Source: Cephalotus follicularis (lineage: Eukaryota > Streptophyta > Magnoliopsida > Oxalidales > Cephalotaceae). Taken from it: DNA of 64,000 nt. Made by a program: the position numbers and the translations under genes. Below the pieces are notes generated by a model. It was not told the origin of the DNA. It searched no databases and saw only the letters and a list, made by a program, of their open reading frames with translations. Shown in pieces: positions 22,229 to 33,240 of the stretch (position 1 is its first letter; each line of letters opens with the position of its first letter). The stretch covers positions 1-64,000 of the forward strand of contig BDDD01006334.1 of assembly GCA_001972305.1 (NCBI GenBank). The letters run 5' to 3'.

Positions 22229-24004
22229 TATTGGAACCTTATGGTGATTTAAACAATAAAATATCTAGATGCATAAAACCCTAATATATATATTATGTGA
22301 TCATCTCATGAATATCAAGCCATATAGTTCGTTTCCAGGATCTTTTGAGCATACATATATAATTAGATATATAGAAATCAATAAGGAGGAGCAGGCGGAA
22401 TAACTCACATGATTGGAACGGCTCCTTCCTTCTTCCTTTGATTCTTCTTGCTTCCAAAAGCACTGATACTTGTTGAATGTATGAAACGGTTCTAGCTTCC
22501 AAGTATAGAAAGCCTCCAAGGTATCCACACCAAACTTCAATCTCAAACACAATTGCTTCGCAAGCAATCAACACTTGATTATATATATGAGTGAGAGAGA
22601 GGGGTGGCTAGGGTTTCTAAAAACAAGAGAGAGAAAAAGCAAAAGCTCTTATTTGAAGGAGATAGATGTGTTTATATACTTGCTGCTAGACAAGTCCCAC
22701 TTAAACACAATCTCCTATTAAGCCAGCCCTCTATCTTAAAAGAAATTCTTTTCTTTTAAATTTCTTTCTTTTTTTAATATAATTAATCTCATTAATTATA
22801 TTTATATATTTAATCTCATTAAATATATTTAGGAAATAACATCCCAATTATTTTTCTCTCATTACGTGTTGGAAATATTAGCCCGTATTGTGTGTGATCC
22901 TATGGGTTCACTATTACGCTGGCCGTAGGATTATTATTGTGACGCTCACAATTATCCTATAAAATATTTATTATCATATAAAAATATTCTCTCAGACATT
23001 ACGAATTAAAACTCTTTTAATTCTTTTTCTTCCAGGGTTAATTTATCAATTTCATCTCGGGCATCCTACTGGTCGACATCGACATCTAGCAATGCATAAC
23101 GACCCCCAGGTAATATGAATAATTTGCGAACCACTTTTTACAGGTACATGCACGTATAGTACCTCCATTGACAATGCTCTAATTAAATCTAGGGTACGGA
23201 TTATGTCAGACCCCAATAATTTAATCTTTATCCTCGTGACTATCTTTCATTAGCCTTAATAATATTAGAAGTGCTCTTCTAATATTCAACCAATAATATC
23301 ACACTTTTGATATCGTGGCTAGCCTGCCCAGACGTTTAATCGCTAATGAAAATCATCCTGAGCATAATCTTCTTTTACTAGAAGTAATGGATTCATTGTT
23401 GCCAGTTCACATGCCTCCATACATAAGCGTACTATGTCCAACTAATGCATGTATACACTATATAGAATATGTATTTAAGCATCATCAAAACACAACACCC
23501 TATGCACAAGACATCCAATGGTGGCTCATGCCCAATGACCACATGCACTGCTGTAAAACTAGAATTATGTCTGACATGTAAGTTAAACTCCATACAGATA
23601 TTCTACCAACAGTCACCTTCAGTGAACTCATTAAATGAGCATCCACGTAGTTGTCATAGCATCATCCATGCGAGTGAGTGTGAGATCAGTCACCCTCTGC
23701 TTACCGATCTGACAGTACGTGCTGGTCTATTCGGATTGATCATGCCCCGAGTGCCAATCCTATGACCAGGAAGATTCGAAATAAAGTATACCGAGATTCT
23801 AACTCTCACATCATGATCTCATCATGAACTTGGTTCTCTAACTTTATTCCAGGGCATTCATTTACAATTAATCAAGCATGTATTAATGTAACGAACTCAT
23901 AGCCATTGATAAAACATAAACAACTTTATTGAATTTATAAATCGTTTATACAAGATAAAGCAAGTACAAGCTCGACACTGGATCGTAGCACTTCATCTCT
24001 AACA
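22229..24004 (-). repeat. Copia-2 3' LTR (1,776 bp)
   Basis: Minus-strand copy running from 24004 (TGTTAGAG) to 22229 (CCAATA). TATATAAA lies at plus 22671..22678 and is followed on the minus strand by a GA-rich leader. The minus-strand purine tract AGTGGGAGAT at 24005..24014 adjoins it. Confidence 0.93.
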
Positions 24005-24014
24005 ATCTCCCACT
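24005..24014 (-). other. Copia-2 polypurine tract
   Basis: AGTGGGAGAT on the minus strand abuts the 3' LTR start. It is nearly the same as the Copia-1 tract (AAGTGGGAGTT). Confidence 0.8.
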
Positions 24015-24016
24015 AA

Positions 24017-27000
24017 GTGCTAAAGCCAGTTGCCACAGTGTCTCACACCCATAGCATCAAGGTGTCTATCAAAGACCAACTTTGGTAGTGCCTTAGTAAG
24101 CGGGTCTACAATATTGTCTTCACTTGGAATTCGTTCCACTTTTATATCTCCACGATCAACGATCTCACGTATAAGGTAAAAACGCCTAAGAATGTGTTTA
24201 GACTTTGAGTGTGATATAGGCTCCTTGGATTGTGCTATCGCTCCATTGTTATCACAGTACAAAGATACCGGATCATCAATGTCAGGAACTACACCCAAAT
24301 CTTCGAGGAACTTCTTCATCCATACACCTTCCTTAGCAGCTTCCGATGTCGCAATGTATTCAAATTCTGTCACTGAATCCGCAGTGGTAGGTTGTTTGGA
24401 ACTCTTCCAGCTCACTGCTCCACCATTTAAGTTGAACACAAACCCCGATGTTGATTCTGAATCATCCACATCTGTCTGAAAATTAGAGTCAGTATAACCC
24501 TCAATTTTCAAACCTTTTCCTCCATACATAAAAAATAAATCCTTAGTCTAGTTAAGGTACTTGAGGATATCTTTGACAGCCTTTCAGTGACTCTTACCTG
24601 GATCTAACTGATATCTGTTTGTAACATTTACAGCATATGCGATATCTGGTATAGTGCAAAGCATAGTATACATGACGCTTCCTATTGCTGAAGCATATGG
24701 AATGTGTATCATCCTCTGTTTTTCTTCAGTTGTCTTGGGAGACATCTGCTTAGAAAGTGAAATCCCATGACATAGAGGTAGGTAACCTCTCTTGGAATTT
24801 TCCATGCTAAACCGCTTAAGCAATATGTCAATGTACAAAGACTGGGACAACCCTATCATCCTTCTTGATCTATCTCTATGGACCTCTATTCCCAGGATAT
24901 AGGAAGCTTCTCCCAGATCTTTCATGGAGAAAATTGTGGACAACCAAGCCTTTACGTTCGACAACATGATCACATCATTTCCTATAAGGAGTATATCGTC
25001 AACGTACAAGACTAGAAAATTCATTGAGCTCCCACTAACCTTTTATACACACATGGTTCATCTCGATTCTTAACAAAATCAAACTCTTTGATTGTCTCAT
25101 TGAATCAGATGTTCCAACTTCTCGAAGCTTGCTTTAGTCCATAAATGGACTTCTGAAGTTTGCACACTTTCTGGTCCTCACCAGTGGATATGAAACCCTC
25201 AGGTTGAGTCATATATATGTCTTCATCAATGTTTCCATTGAGAAAAGCAGTTTTCACATCCATTTGCCATATCTTATAGTCAAAATGTGCAGCTATAGCA
25301 AGTAAAATCCGAATGGATTTAAGCATGGCTACGGGAGAGAAAGTTTCCTCATAATCAATCCCTTCTCGTTGGTTGTAACCTTTGGCTACAAGTCTAGCTT
25401 TGAAGGTCTTTACCTTTCCATCGTCTCCAAGCTTCCTTTTGAAAATCCATTTGCAACCTAAGGGTTTAACCCCTTTAGGTGCATCCACTAGATCCCAAAC
25501 TTTATTGGAGTACATGGATTCCATTTCAGAATTCATGGCATTGAGCCATTTCTCCGAGGCCATATCGCATATGGCTTCTTTGTAGCTTACCGGATCATAT
25601 TCATGAAATTTACCTCTTGGGTTCCTTCAATGAGAAAACTACCATAGTATCTCTCAGGTTTCCTGGGTAATCTGGTAGTTCAATGCAGAGGTTGTGTATC
25701 TGTGGTAGCTGACATTTCAGGAACATCAATTTGAACAGGATTGGATAGGCCCTCAACTTGTGGTTCTTTAGATCATTCATCCAATTCTATCATACTCCCA
25801 CTAATATCTTCCAATAGGAAGTTCTTCTCAAGAAAAGTAGCATGCCTGGATACAAACACTTTGTTGTCAGATGGATAATAGAAATAATATCCTCTTGTTT
25901 CCTTAGGATATCCCACAAGTTTACATTTTATGGACCTAGATTCCAATTTATCTGCTACTGTTTGCTTAACATATACAAGGCAGCCCCATATCCTTAGATA
26001 ACTAAGATTGGGTTTCTTCCCATTCCATATCTCATATAGGGTCTTGGGAGCAGATTTCGTTGGAGTCCTGTTTAATAAGAGAATAGTAGTCTCTAAAGCA
26101 TAACCCCAAAAAGACAGTGGAAGTTCAGCATCACTCATCATGCTACGCACCATGTCAAGGAATGTACGATTTCTCCTTTCAGACACACCATTATCCTGTG
26201 GTGTTCCTGGAGGTGTCCACTGAGAGACAATCCCATTATCTCTGAGATAAGTTAAAAACTCAGTGGAGAGATACTCACCCCCTCGATCTGATCAAAGAGT
26301 CTTCAGACTTTTACCAGTCTGTTTCTCTACTTCTTGTCTGAATTCTTTGAACTTTTCAAAGGCTTCAGATTTATGCTGCATAAGGTACAAATAACCGAAA
26401 CGAGAATGATAATCCGTAAAGGTTAAGAAGTAGGAATATCCACCTCTGGCATCAACTGTCATCGGTCTACATACATCAGTATGTACTAGACCTAGCAGTT
26501 CTGAGGTCCTTTCCCCTTTTCCGGTGAAGGGAGATTTTGTCATTTTACCTTTAAGACAGGGTTCACAAGTTGGAAGCGGTTGATACTTTGAAAAATCAAA
26601 GTATCCATCCGAGATCAACATGCGGACTCTTTTCTCACTTATATGACCAAGTCTGCAATGCCATAGGTAAGATTGATTAACTTCATCTCTCTTTCTTTTA
26701 TTGTATTTTTGCATATTGAAAACAGTCACATGTTTACTCAATATATATAATCCATCATGAAGAAAACATTTTACATAAATCATATTATTAAATTAAATGA
26801 AGCAACACTTGTCTTTAAAAATAATATGAAAACCTTCAGCATCTAATGCTGGAATAGAAATAATATTACACAACATGTGAGGCGAATAAACACAATATTT
26901 GAGTTCTAAACTCTGGCCCGAAGGCAACAAAATATAAACTGATCCTATAGCTATGGCTTCAACAATGGCCGTAGATCTTCCTCACCCTTCTCAAGGTTTC

Positions 27001-27304
27001 TTCTGTCTGTGAGGACCTGTAAATTAGAACATATGTGAGTACCACATCCGCTATCTAAAATCCAGAAAGATGAATCAGAAATATTCATATTCACCTCTAT
27101 ATAAGAGAAATAGGGCATACATTTGCCAATTGATCTAAGGAATGTCACACAGTTCCTCTTCCAATGTCCTGGCTTCCCATAGTGGAAGCACGATCCCTTA
27201 GCAAGAGCTTCTGAGGCAGACTCCTCAGCAGGTGCAACTCTTGCGATAGTGTCCGATGCAGCAACAGCTTGCTGGTTTGCCTGATTATGTGGTCTGGCTT
27301 TCAC
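24017..27304 (-). pseudogene. Copia-2 protease, integrase, RT, RNase H (broken pol)
   Basis: Read on the minus strand. A CCHC knuckle is damaged at its second cysteine (CFHYGKPGHWKRNC), followed by aspartic protease (WILDSGCGTHIC). Pre-integrase (WHCRLGHISEKRV) and the integrase core (HTDVCRPM, FTDYHSR) come next, with a TGA stop where an arginine codon is expected before GGEYLS near 26288. Then the integrase tail (WGCLVYVKQ), RT (GCKWIFKRK, MDVKTAFLNG, LVLYVDDILLIGND) and RNase H (SWKSSKQPTTADS, SLYCDNNGAIAQSKEP). Several stops and frameshifts separate the frames 26292..26783, 25773..26186, 25105..25563, 24584..25024 and 24020..24529. It is non-functional. Confidence 0.92.
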
Positions 27305-28020
27305 TGGTTTGAAAGTGCCTGTCGTGGTGGTATCGTCCCACTTTTTGTCTTCCCCTTATCAAGGTTGGACTTGCCCTTCCTCTTGGGCCTACGGGACTGC
27401 CCTACCATCATGACTAGCGTATTGCCCTTATTCATGTTCACTTCGGCTTCCCTCAGCATGTTTAGAAGATCAGGCAAAATAGTTGATATCCTATTCATGT
27501 TAAAATTGGTGATGAAACCAGATAAGGAAGATAGAAGCGCATGAAGGATTAGATCTGTGCTTAATTCAGCATCCTGAATGATGCCAAGAGCAGCAAGACG
27601 TTCAATCGCATTGACCATCTTAAGCACATGATCATTAACAGAAGATCCTTCAACCATTTTAGTGCCATACAGCTCATCAGTGAGCTGAAACCGAGCATTC
27701 CTACTAGTCTCTCTGTATAGCTCGCGAAGATGTAGGAGAATTTCCCTAGAGTCTTGCATCGATTCATGCTGGACTTGTAGGGCATTGCTCATCAATGCTA
27801 TTAGGTAGCTTCTGACTTTCTTTTCATCAGCCACCCATTTCTTATAAATGACATGATCTTCGGTTGAGGCATCTTCAGCAGGCAGTGCTGGCATAGGGGC
27901 CTCTAGGACATAATCTATGTCCTCAAAATTCAAAACTATTTTGACATTCCGTAGCCAGTCCACATAATTTGGACCTGTCAACTGATTCTTCTCAAGAATT
28001 ACAGTGAGTGGGTTTGTCAT
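27301..28020 (-). pseudogene. Copia-2 gag
   Basis: The likely start is the ATG at 28020 (MTNPLTVILEKNQLTGPNYV), the usual copia gag opening; an in-frame ATG 16 codons earlier is less conserved in character. The product has the copia gag pattern (NYVDWLRNVKIVL, ELYRETSRNARFQL, NDHVLKMVNAIERLAALG). The frame stays open for 239 codons and then shifts by one base into the knuckle/protease frame at about 27304, so gag and pol are no longer joined. It is the best-preserved reading frame of the element. Confidence 0.9.
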
Positions 28021-28068
28021 TGCGATGTTTGCAGATATAAAACAAAGATAATATTTAGATAAATTCAA

Positions 28069-29878
28069 TTTAAATGTTTATAACCATAAAGATTTGGTCT
28101 TTAATCTTTTAGGTGTTTTTCCTCTCAGGCTCCCACTATTTTACGCGAATCCCATAACCCTCAAATTTTATGGGAGACGAGAAACAACAATCCAAGTCTC
28201 ATGGATCTTATTTCTGAGTGGGGATCAGTGTCCTACAACATATTCAGTATAACCTTGATGGGGGCTAAAACTCTATACTGAATCTTGTAGTTAGGCAAAC
28301 TCTTGCCAACCATACAATAGCATGATTCCCGATCATCACTTTTGCCTCTAGTGTACACATGACATTGACGGGGGCCAAAACATCATATGTATTATAGTCA
28401 AGTTTAACCTACCATCAAACATACGATGAATGAATGAATGTAAATCTTGACCGGGGGGGGGGGCCATTCACATCCATAAATCATCTGTATGTACATCTCA
28501 TGTTCAACTTATATAGATGTTCCCAGAAAGGGTAAGCCTTGACGGGGGCCAAAACACTCACAATTTCCAAAAGCATCTATATCAGTTGTAATGGCAGAAG
28601 GCAACGACCGAACACTCTCTTGTGCCCGTTTCGCTTTAACTTGATATCATGGTATAATTGAGGAATAATAATATAAGTCTCATTATTATTATTATTATTA
28701 GCCAACCATTTATTAATCAAATTACAGGTAGATGGCATATTATGGGGAGGCCGTTGGAACCTCAAGAGCAAAATTTAGACATGCATCACATACATACTAA
28801 TAACTAATGACAGGTTATGGACTTCACTACTACAACTTGTCTGACTCTCAAACAAGCAGTTGGTCTCATTCCTAGGTATGTTATTACAATCATACATTCG
28901 CCCCCATACATGCATGGGTCTTGTAATATCTTTGTTCTCTTCCAATTTGCTTCCATTGCGACGCCCACTCTTCAATTACATAATACCAACTATAAACTAT
29001 AGAAACCTTGAAATGAATCAAGGGGAGTTACAAGGAGGTGAAGAAGAATTGTAGATATAAATTAAGAGAGAGAAGAGAGACATGCAAGTCTCAAAAATTA
29101 TTACAACCCGAAAATATGAAAAATAAAACCATACATTCAACACTTGAATTAAATAAGGCAAACTAGGTCAAGTCCATAGCCATACCATCATGCATATTCA
29201 ATCTCATTGAATTATCTAACAATCTTGATAGATATGTTTCTACAAATATAGACAATTGATTGGGTAATTAGGAAAACACTTTTTTCGTTTATTCACGCCA
29301 GAGCGTCGACGCTTTAAGACATAGCGTCGACGTCGACGCTTCCTTAAGTGTCAACGTTTTTGTCGAATGAAGGCGCAGTTCTATACGCGTAAGCGTCAAT
29401 GCGTTTCTCAAAAACGTTGATCGTTTTACTGCGTTGGCGTCGACGCTTTTCTAAAAAATGTCGACGCTTTAGCGCCTAAGCGTATCAACGCTTTCGCGCG
29501 CAAGTGTCGACGCTTTTCTCGAAAGCGTCGACGCTTATGCGTCTTGGTGCGATTTGCTGCAGTGATATTGCGCGTAGCCGTCGACGCTTTTCTCAAAAGC
29601 GTCAACGCTTTCGCGACTACAGGGAATCGCAAATTTGCATCCCATGCTTCCGTGTCGACGCTTTTCTCGAAAGCGTTGATACGCTTATGCGTCTTGGTGC
29701 GATTTGCTGCAGTGATATTGCGCGTAGCCGTCGACGCTTTTCTCAAAAGCGTCAACGCTTTCGCGACTACAGGGAATCGCAAATTTGCATCCCATGCTTC
29801 CGTCTCACGGATTAAACCCAAACAATTCAAGTATATTATCAACAAACATATTTCTAAGTATATATATGCATCAAATCC
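28069..29878 (-). other. Copia-2 leader with repeated G-rich motif
   Basis: This is non-coding sequence between the primer site and gag. Four copies of TTGACGGGGGCCAAAAC or close variants (plus strand) lie near 28255, 28363, 28447 and 28539, about 85 to 110 bp apart. The third is expanded to a run of about 12 G (28450..28462). The upstream end of the leader holds the palindrome cluster described separately. An ATT microsatellite lies at 28681..28699. Confidence 0.75.
29300..29810 (-). repeat. GTCGAC palindrome cluster with 150-bp tandem duplication
   Basis: About fifteen dyads occur, including the perfect 18-bp AGCGTCGACGTCGACGCT at 29323..29340. A unit of 150 bp is duplicated (about 29503..29652 and 29653..29804), with a 2-bp difference in one dyad. 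The long open frames on both strands across it are a by-product of the repeat's composition and period, which is a multiple of three. It lies just downstream of the primer site in the transcribed leader. Confidence 0.85.
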
Positions 29879-29891
29879 GGCTCTGATACCA
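29879..29891 (-). other. Copia-2 primer-binding site
   Basis: The minus strand reads TGGTATCAGAGCC, three bases after the end of the 5' LTR. It is an exact match to the initiator tRNA-Met primer site. Confidence 0.92.
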
Positions 29892-29894
29892 TTT

Positions 29895-30245
29895 TATTGG
29901 AACCTTATGGCGATTTAAACAATAAAATATCTATATGCATAAAACCCTAATATATATATTGTGTGATCATCTCATGAATATCAAGCCATATAGTTCGTTT
30001 CCAAGATCTTTTGAGCATACATATATAGTTAGATATATAGAAATCAATAAGGAGGAGCAGGCAGAATAACTCACAAGGTTGGAGCGGCTCCTTCCTTCTT
30101 CCTTTGATTCTTCTTGCTTCCAAAAGCACTGTTACTTGTTGAACGTATGAAACGGTTCTAGCTTCCAAGTATAGAAAGCCTCCAAGGTATCCACACCAAG
30201 CTTCAATCTCCAACACAATTGCTTCGCAAGCAATCAACACTTGAT

Positions 30246-30293
<48 letters not shown>

Positions 30294-31691
30294 GGCGGCT
30301 AGGGTTTCTAAAAACAAGAGAGAAAAAGCAAAAGCTCTTATTTGAAGGAGATAGATGTGTTTATATACTTGCTGCTAGACAAGTCGCACTTAAACACAAT
30401 CTCTTATTAAGCCAGCCCTCTATCTTAAAAGAAATTCTTTTCTTTTAAATTTCTTTCTTTCTTTAATATAATTAATCTCATTAATTATATTTATAAATTT
30501 AATCTCATTAAATATATTTAAGAAATAACATCCCAATTATTTTTCTCTCATTACGTGTTAGAAATATTAGTCCGTATTGTATGTGACCCTATGAGTTCAC
30601 TATTACGCTGGCCGTAGGATTATTATTGTGACGCTCACAATTATCCGATTAAATATTTATTATCACGTAAAAATATTCTCTTGGAAATTACGAATTAAAA
30701 CTCTTTTAATTCTTTTTCTTCCTAGAATAATTTATCAGTTTAATCTCGAGCATCCTACTGGTTGACATCGACATCTAGCAATGCATAATGACTCCCAGGT
30801 AATATGAATAATTTGCGAACCACTTTTTACTGGTACATGCATGTATAGTCTCTCCATTGACAATGCTCTAATTAAATCTAGGGTACGGATTATGTCAGAC
30901 ACCAATAATTTAATCTTTAGCCTCGTGACTATCTTTCATTAGCCTTAATAATATTAGAAGTGCCCTTCTAATATTCAACCAATAATATCACAATTGATAT
31001 CGTGGCTAGTCTGGCCAGGCGTTTAATCGCTAATGAAAATCATCCTGAGCATAATCTTCTTTTACTAGAAGCAATGGATTCATTATTGCCAGTTCACAAG
31101 CCTCCATACATAAGCGTACTATGTCCAACTAATGCATGTATACACTTTATAGAATGTGTATTTAAGCATCATCAAAACACAGCACGCTATGCACAAGACA
31201 TCTAGTGACGGCTCATGTCCAAGGACCACATGCACTGCTGTAAAACTAGAATTCTGTCTAACATGTAAGTACAACTCCATACAGTTATTCTATCAACAGT
31301 CACCTTCAGTGAACTCGTTAAACGAGCACCCAAGTAGTTGTCATAGCATCATCCATGCGAGTGAGTGTGAGATCAGTCACCATCTTCTTACCGATCTGAC
31401 AATATGTGTTGGTCTATCCGGATTGATCATGCCTCGAATGTCAATCCTATGACCAAGAAGATTCGAAATAAAGTATACCGAGATTCCAACTCTCACATCA
31501 TGACCTCATCATGAACTTGGTTCCCTAACTTTATTCCAGGACATTCATTTACAATTAATCAAGCATGTATTAATGAAACGAACTCATAGCCATTGATAAA
31601 ACATAAACATCTTTATTGAATTTATAAATCGTTTATACAAGATAAAGTAAATACAAGCTCGACACTGGCTTGCAGCACTTCAACTCTAACA
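29895..31691 (-). repeat. Copia-2 5' LTR (1,797 bp)
   Basis: It is the partner of 22229..24004. TATATAAA lies on the minus strand at plus 30360..30367, and a (TA)n(GA)n tract lies at 30247..30293. Open frames within it (for example 29947..30240 and 31002..31205) also occur in the other LTR and have no recognised domain. Confidence 0.93.
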
Positions 31692-31696
31692 CACAC

Positions 31697-33240
31697 TACC
31701 CCCAAAGTCAGTGACGAACTTCGAGTAGTTCAGCGAGATGTTCGTCACAAAATTCCTAAATAGCACCACCTAGAGAAAGAATTCAGATCATCTGATCAAC
31801 GTGGTGCAGGGGAAGAATAAGTCCCTCAGAGCTACCTAACTCGATTTAATAAGGAGTCTCTGATGGTAAAAGACCCAGAGCCTTCATTTGCTCTAGCAGC
31901 TTTGAACAGCGGGTTGAGAGACAACTCGCCATTCACCTTCTCACTAATGAAGAAGCCAGCCCATGATATGGCAGACCTACTCAGAAGAGCAGAGAAGTAT
32001 GTGAACGCAGAGGAAGGGTTGGTGGCTAGGAATCAGAAGACCTCCTGGTCTGACTATCAAGAGAAAGAGGAGCACTCAAGAATTTCTCCAGGGAAGAAAC
32101 ATAAGAGAAAAAGGGGGCCAGAGCTGACAAAGGATGACCTAAGGCACAAGCTCTTAAAGAGAGAGGAGTCACCAAAGCGAGGAACTCCAATCCCCAGCTA
32201 CAACAATTTTTCCCCTCTCTTGGAGACGCGGACCAGAATACTGACAGCGGATAAGGAAATAGTCCCATTCTAGTGGCCAACACCATTGAGATTCCCAGCA
32301 GACAAGAGAGACTCAAAAAAATCTTGTTGTTACCACCGTGATCATGGGCATGGTACGGAGGAGTGTAGGCATTTGAAGAATCAGATAGAGGATCTGATCC
32401 GTAAAGGTCACCTAAGGAAGTATATGGACAGAGATGCTCCCCGGGGAAGAAGGGAGCGTAGAGAAGAAGCTCTAGAGCAAGAAGCGAAGCAACAACCCAG
32501 AGGGGTGATACACATCATCTCTGGAGGGGTCGCATCTGACGGCGATCATAATCGAGCTAGAAAAGCCTACGCCAGACAAACCTTTGCCTTGCAACAACAA
32601 CACACGCATAGGAAAATGTTGAAGATTGGTGGAGAAGAGGAGGTAATATCTTTCTCAGAGGCGGACTTGGAGGGAGTACGTCTCCCTCATGATGATCCAG
32701 TAGTGGTTACTCTTCAGGTTGAATTATTCATCATGAAAATAATCCTCCTCGATAGTGGGAGCTCGGAGGACATCCTCTACAAGCCGGCTTTTGATCAATT
32801 GAGAATTCCAGAGGATCAGCTAAAGCCGATGAAGACTCCTCTGGTAGGATTTGCGGGAGAGATGGTCCAACCATTGGGATCCATAGACTTGTCCATCATT
32901 GTAGGCACAGCCCCCGGCCAAGCCCATGTGTAGATGACTTTCCTGGTAGTTGATACACCAAGCCCATACAATGCAATAATTGGACATCCAGGATTGAACA
33001 CGATCGAGGTGATAGTGTCAACAAGGCACCTACTTATAAAGATCCCAACCAGGTTTTGTGTGGGACAAGTCAGAGGAGATCAAGAAATTGCAAGGCAGTG
33101 CTATCAAACTGTCATAAAGGATAAGGGGAAGGGAAAATCCCTTCCCATTGCAAAAGTGGAGCTCAGAGGAGAAGTAAAGCCCGAGCATCCACAGCCGGTA
33201 GAGGATGTGGTGCAGGTGCCTTTAAAATAAGGCAATACAG
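31697..33240 (+). pseudogene. Gypsy-1 gag C-terminal part, zinc knuckle and protease
   Basis: It continues gag after Copia-2 (PPKSVTNFE, with a stop replacing Gln in EQF). The frames 31863..32273 and 32286..32933 give ADLLRRAEKYVNAEE, then the knuckle CCYHRDHGHGTEECRHLKNQ and the conserved IEDLIRKGHLRKYMDR. The retroviral-type protease carries LLDSGSSEDILY near 32748..32783. TAG stops at about 32271 (F*WP) and 32931 (HV*MTF) replace CAG codons expected from the Gypsy-2 copy. Non-functional. Confidence 0.88.

Larger units (their letters stand above)
22229..31691 (-). mobile_element. Copia-2: complete but decayed Ty1/copia element
   Basis: It lies on the minus strand inside Gypsy-1 gag. The LTRs (29895..31691 and 22229..24004) read TGTTAGAG to GGTTCCAATA, so this family ends in TA rather than CA. 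The target CACAC is duplicated exactly (22224..22228 and 31692..31696), and removing the element restores the gag codons WYATLPP. A primer site, a 1.8-kb leader, gag, protease, integrase, RT, RNase H and purine tract are all present in copia order. LTRs differ by about 5% by eye, less than those of the host Gypsy-1. Confidence 0.95.

Noticed and set aside
22293..23765. Several 60 to 100-codon frames in the Copia-2 LTRs
   Set aside because: They recur in the other LTR by descent, with no recognised domain or codon character.
24192..24479. Plus-strand 95-codon frame over Copia-2 RNase H
   Set aside because: It is the complement of the RNase H coding sequence.
29426..29918. Long open frames on both strands (for example repeated VDAFLKSVNAF units) as possible repeat proteins
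   Set aside because: They arise from a 150-bp tandem duplication and palindromes in the non-coding leader of Copia-2. The frames are open on both strands with no domain.
32026..32316. Minus-strand 96-codon frame over Gypsy-1 gag
   Set aside because: It is a shadow of the gag frame on the + strand, without any domain.
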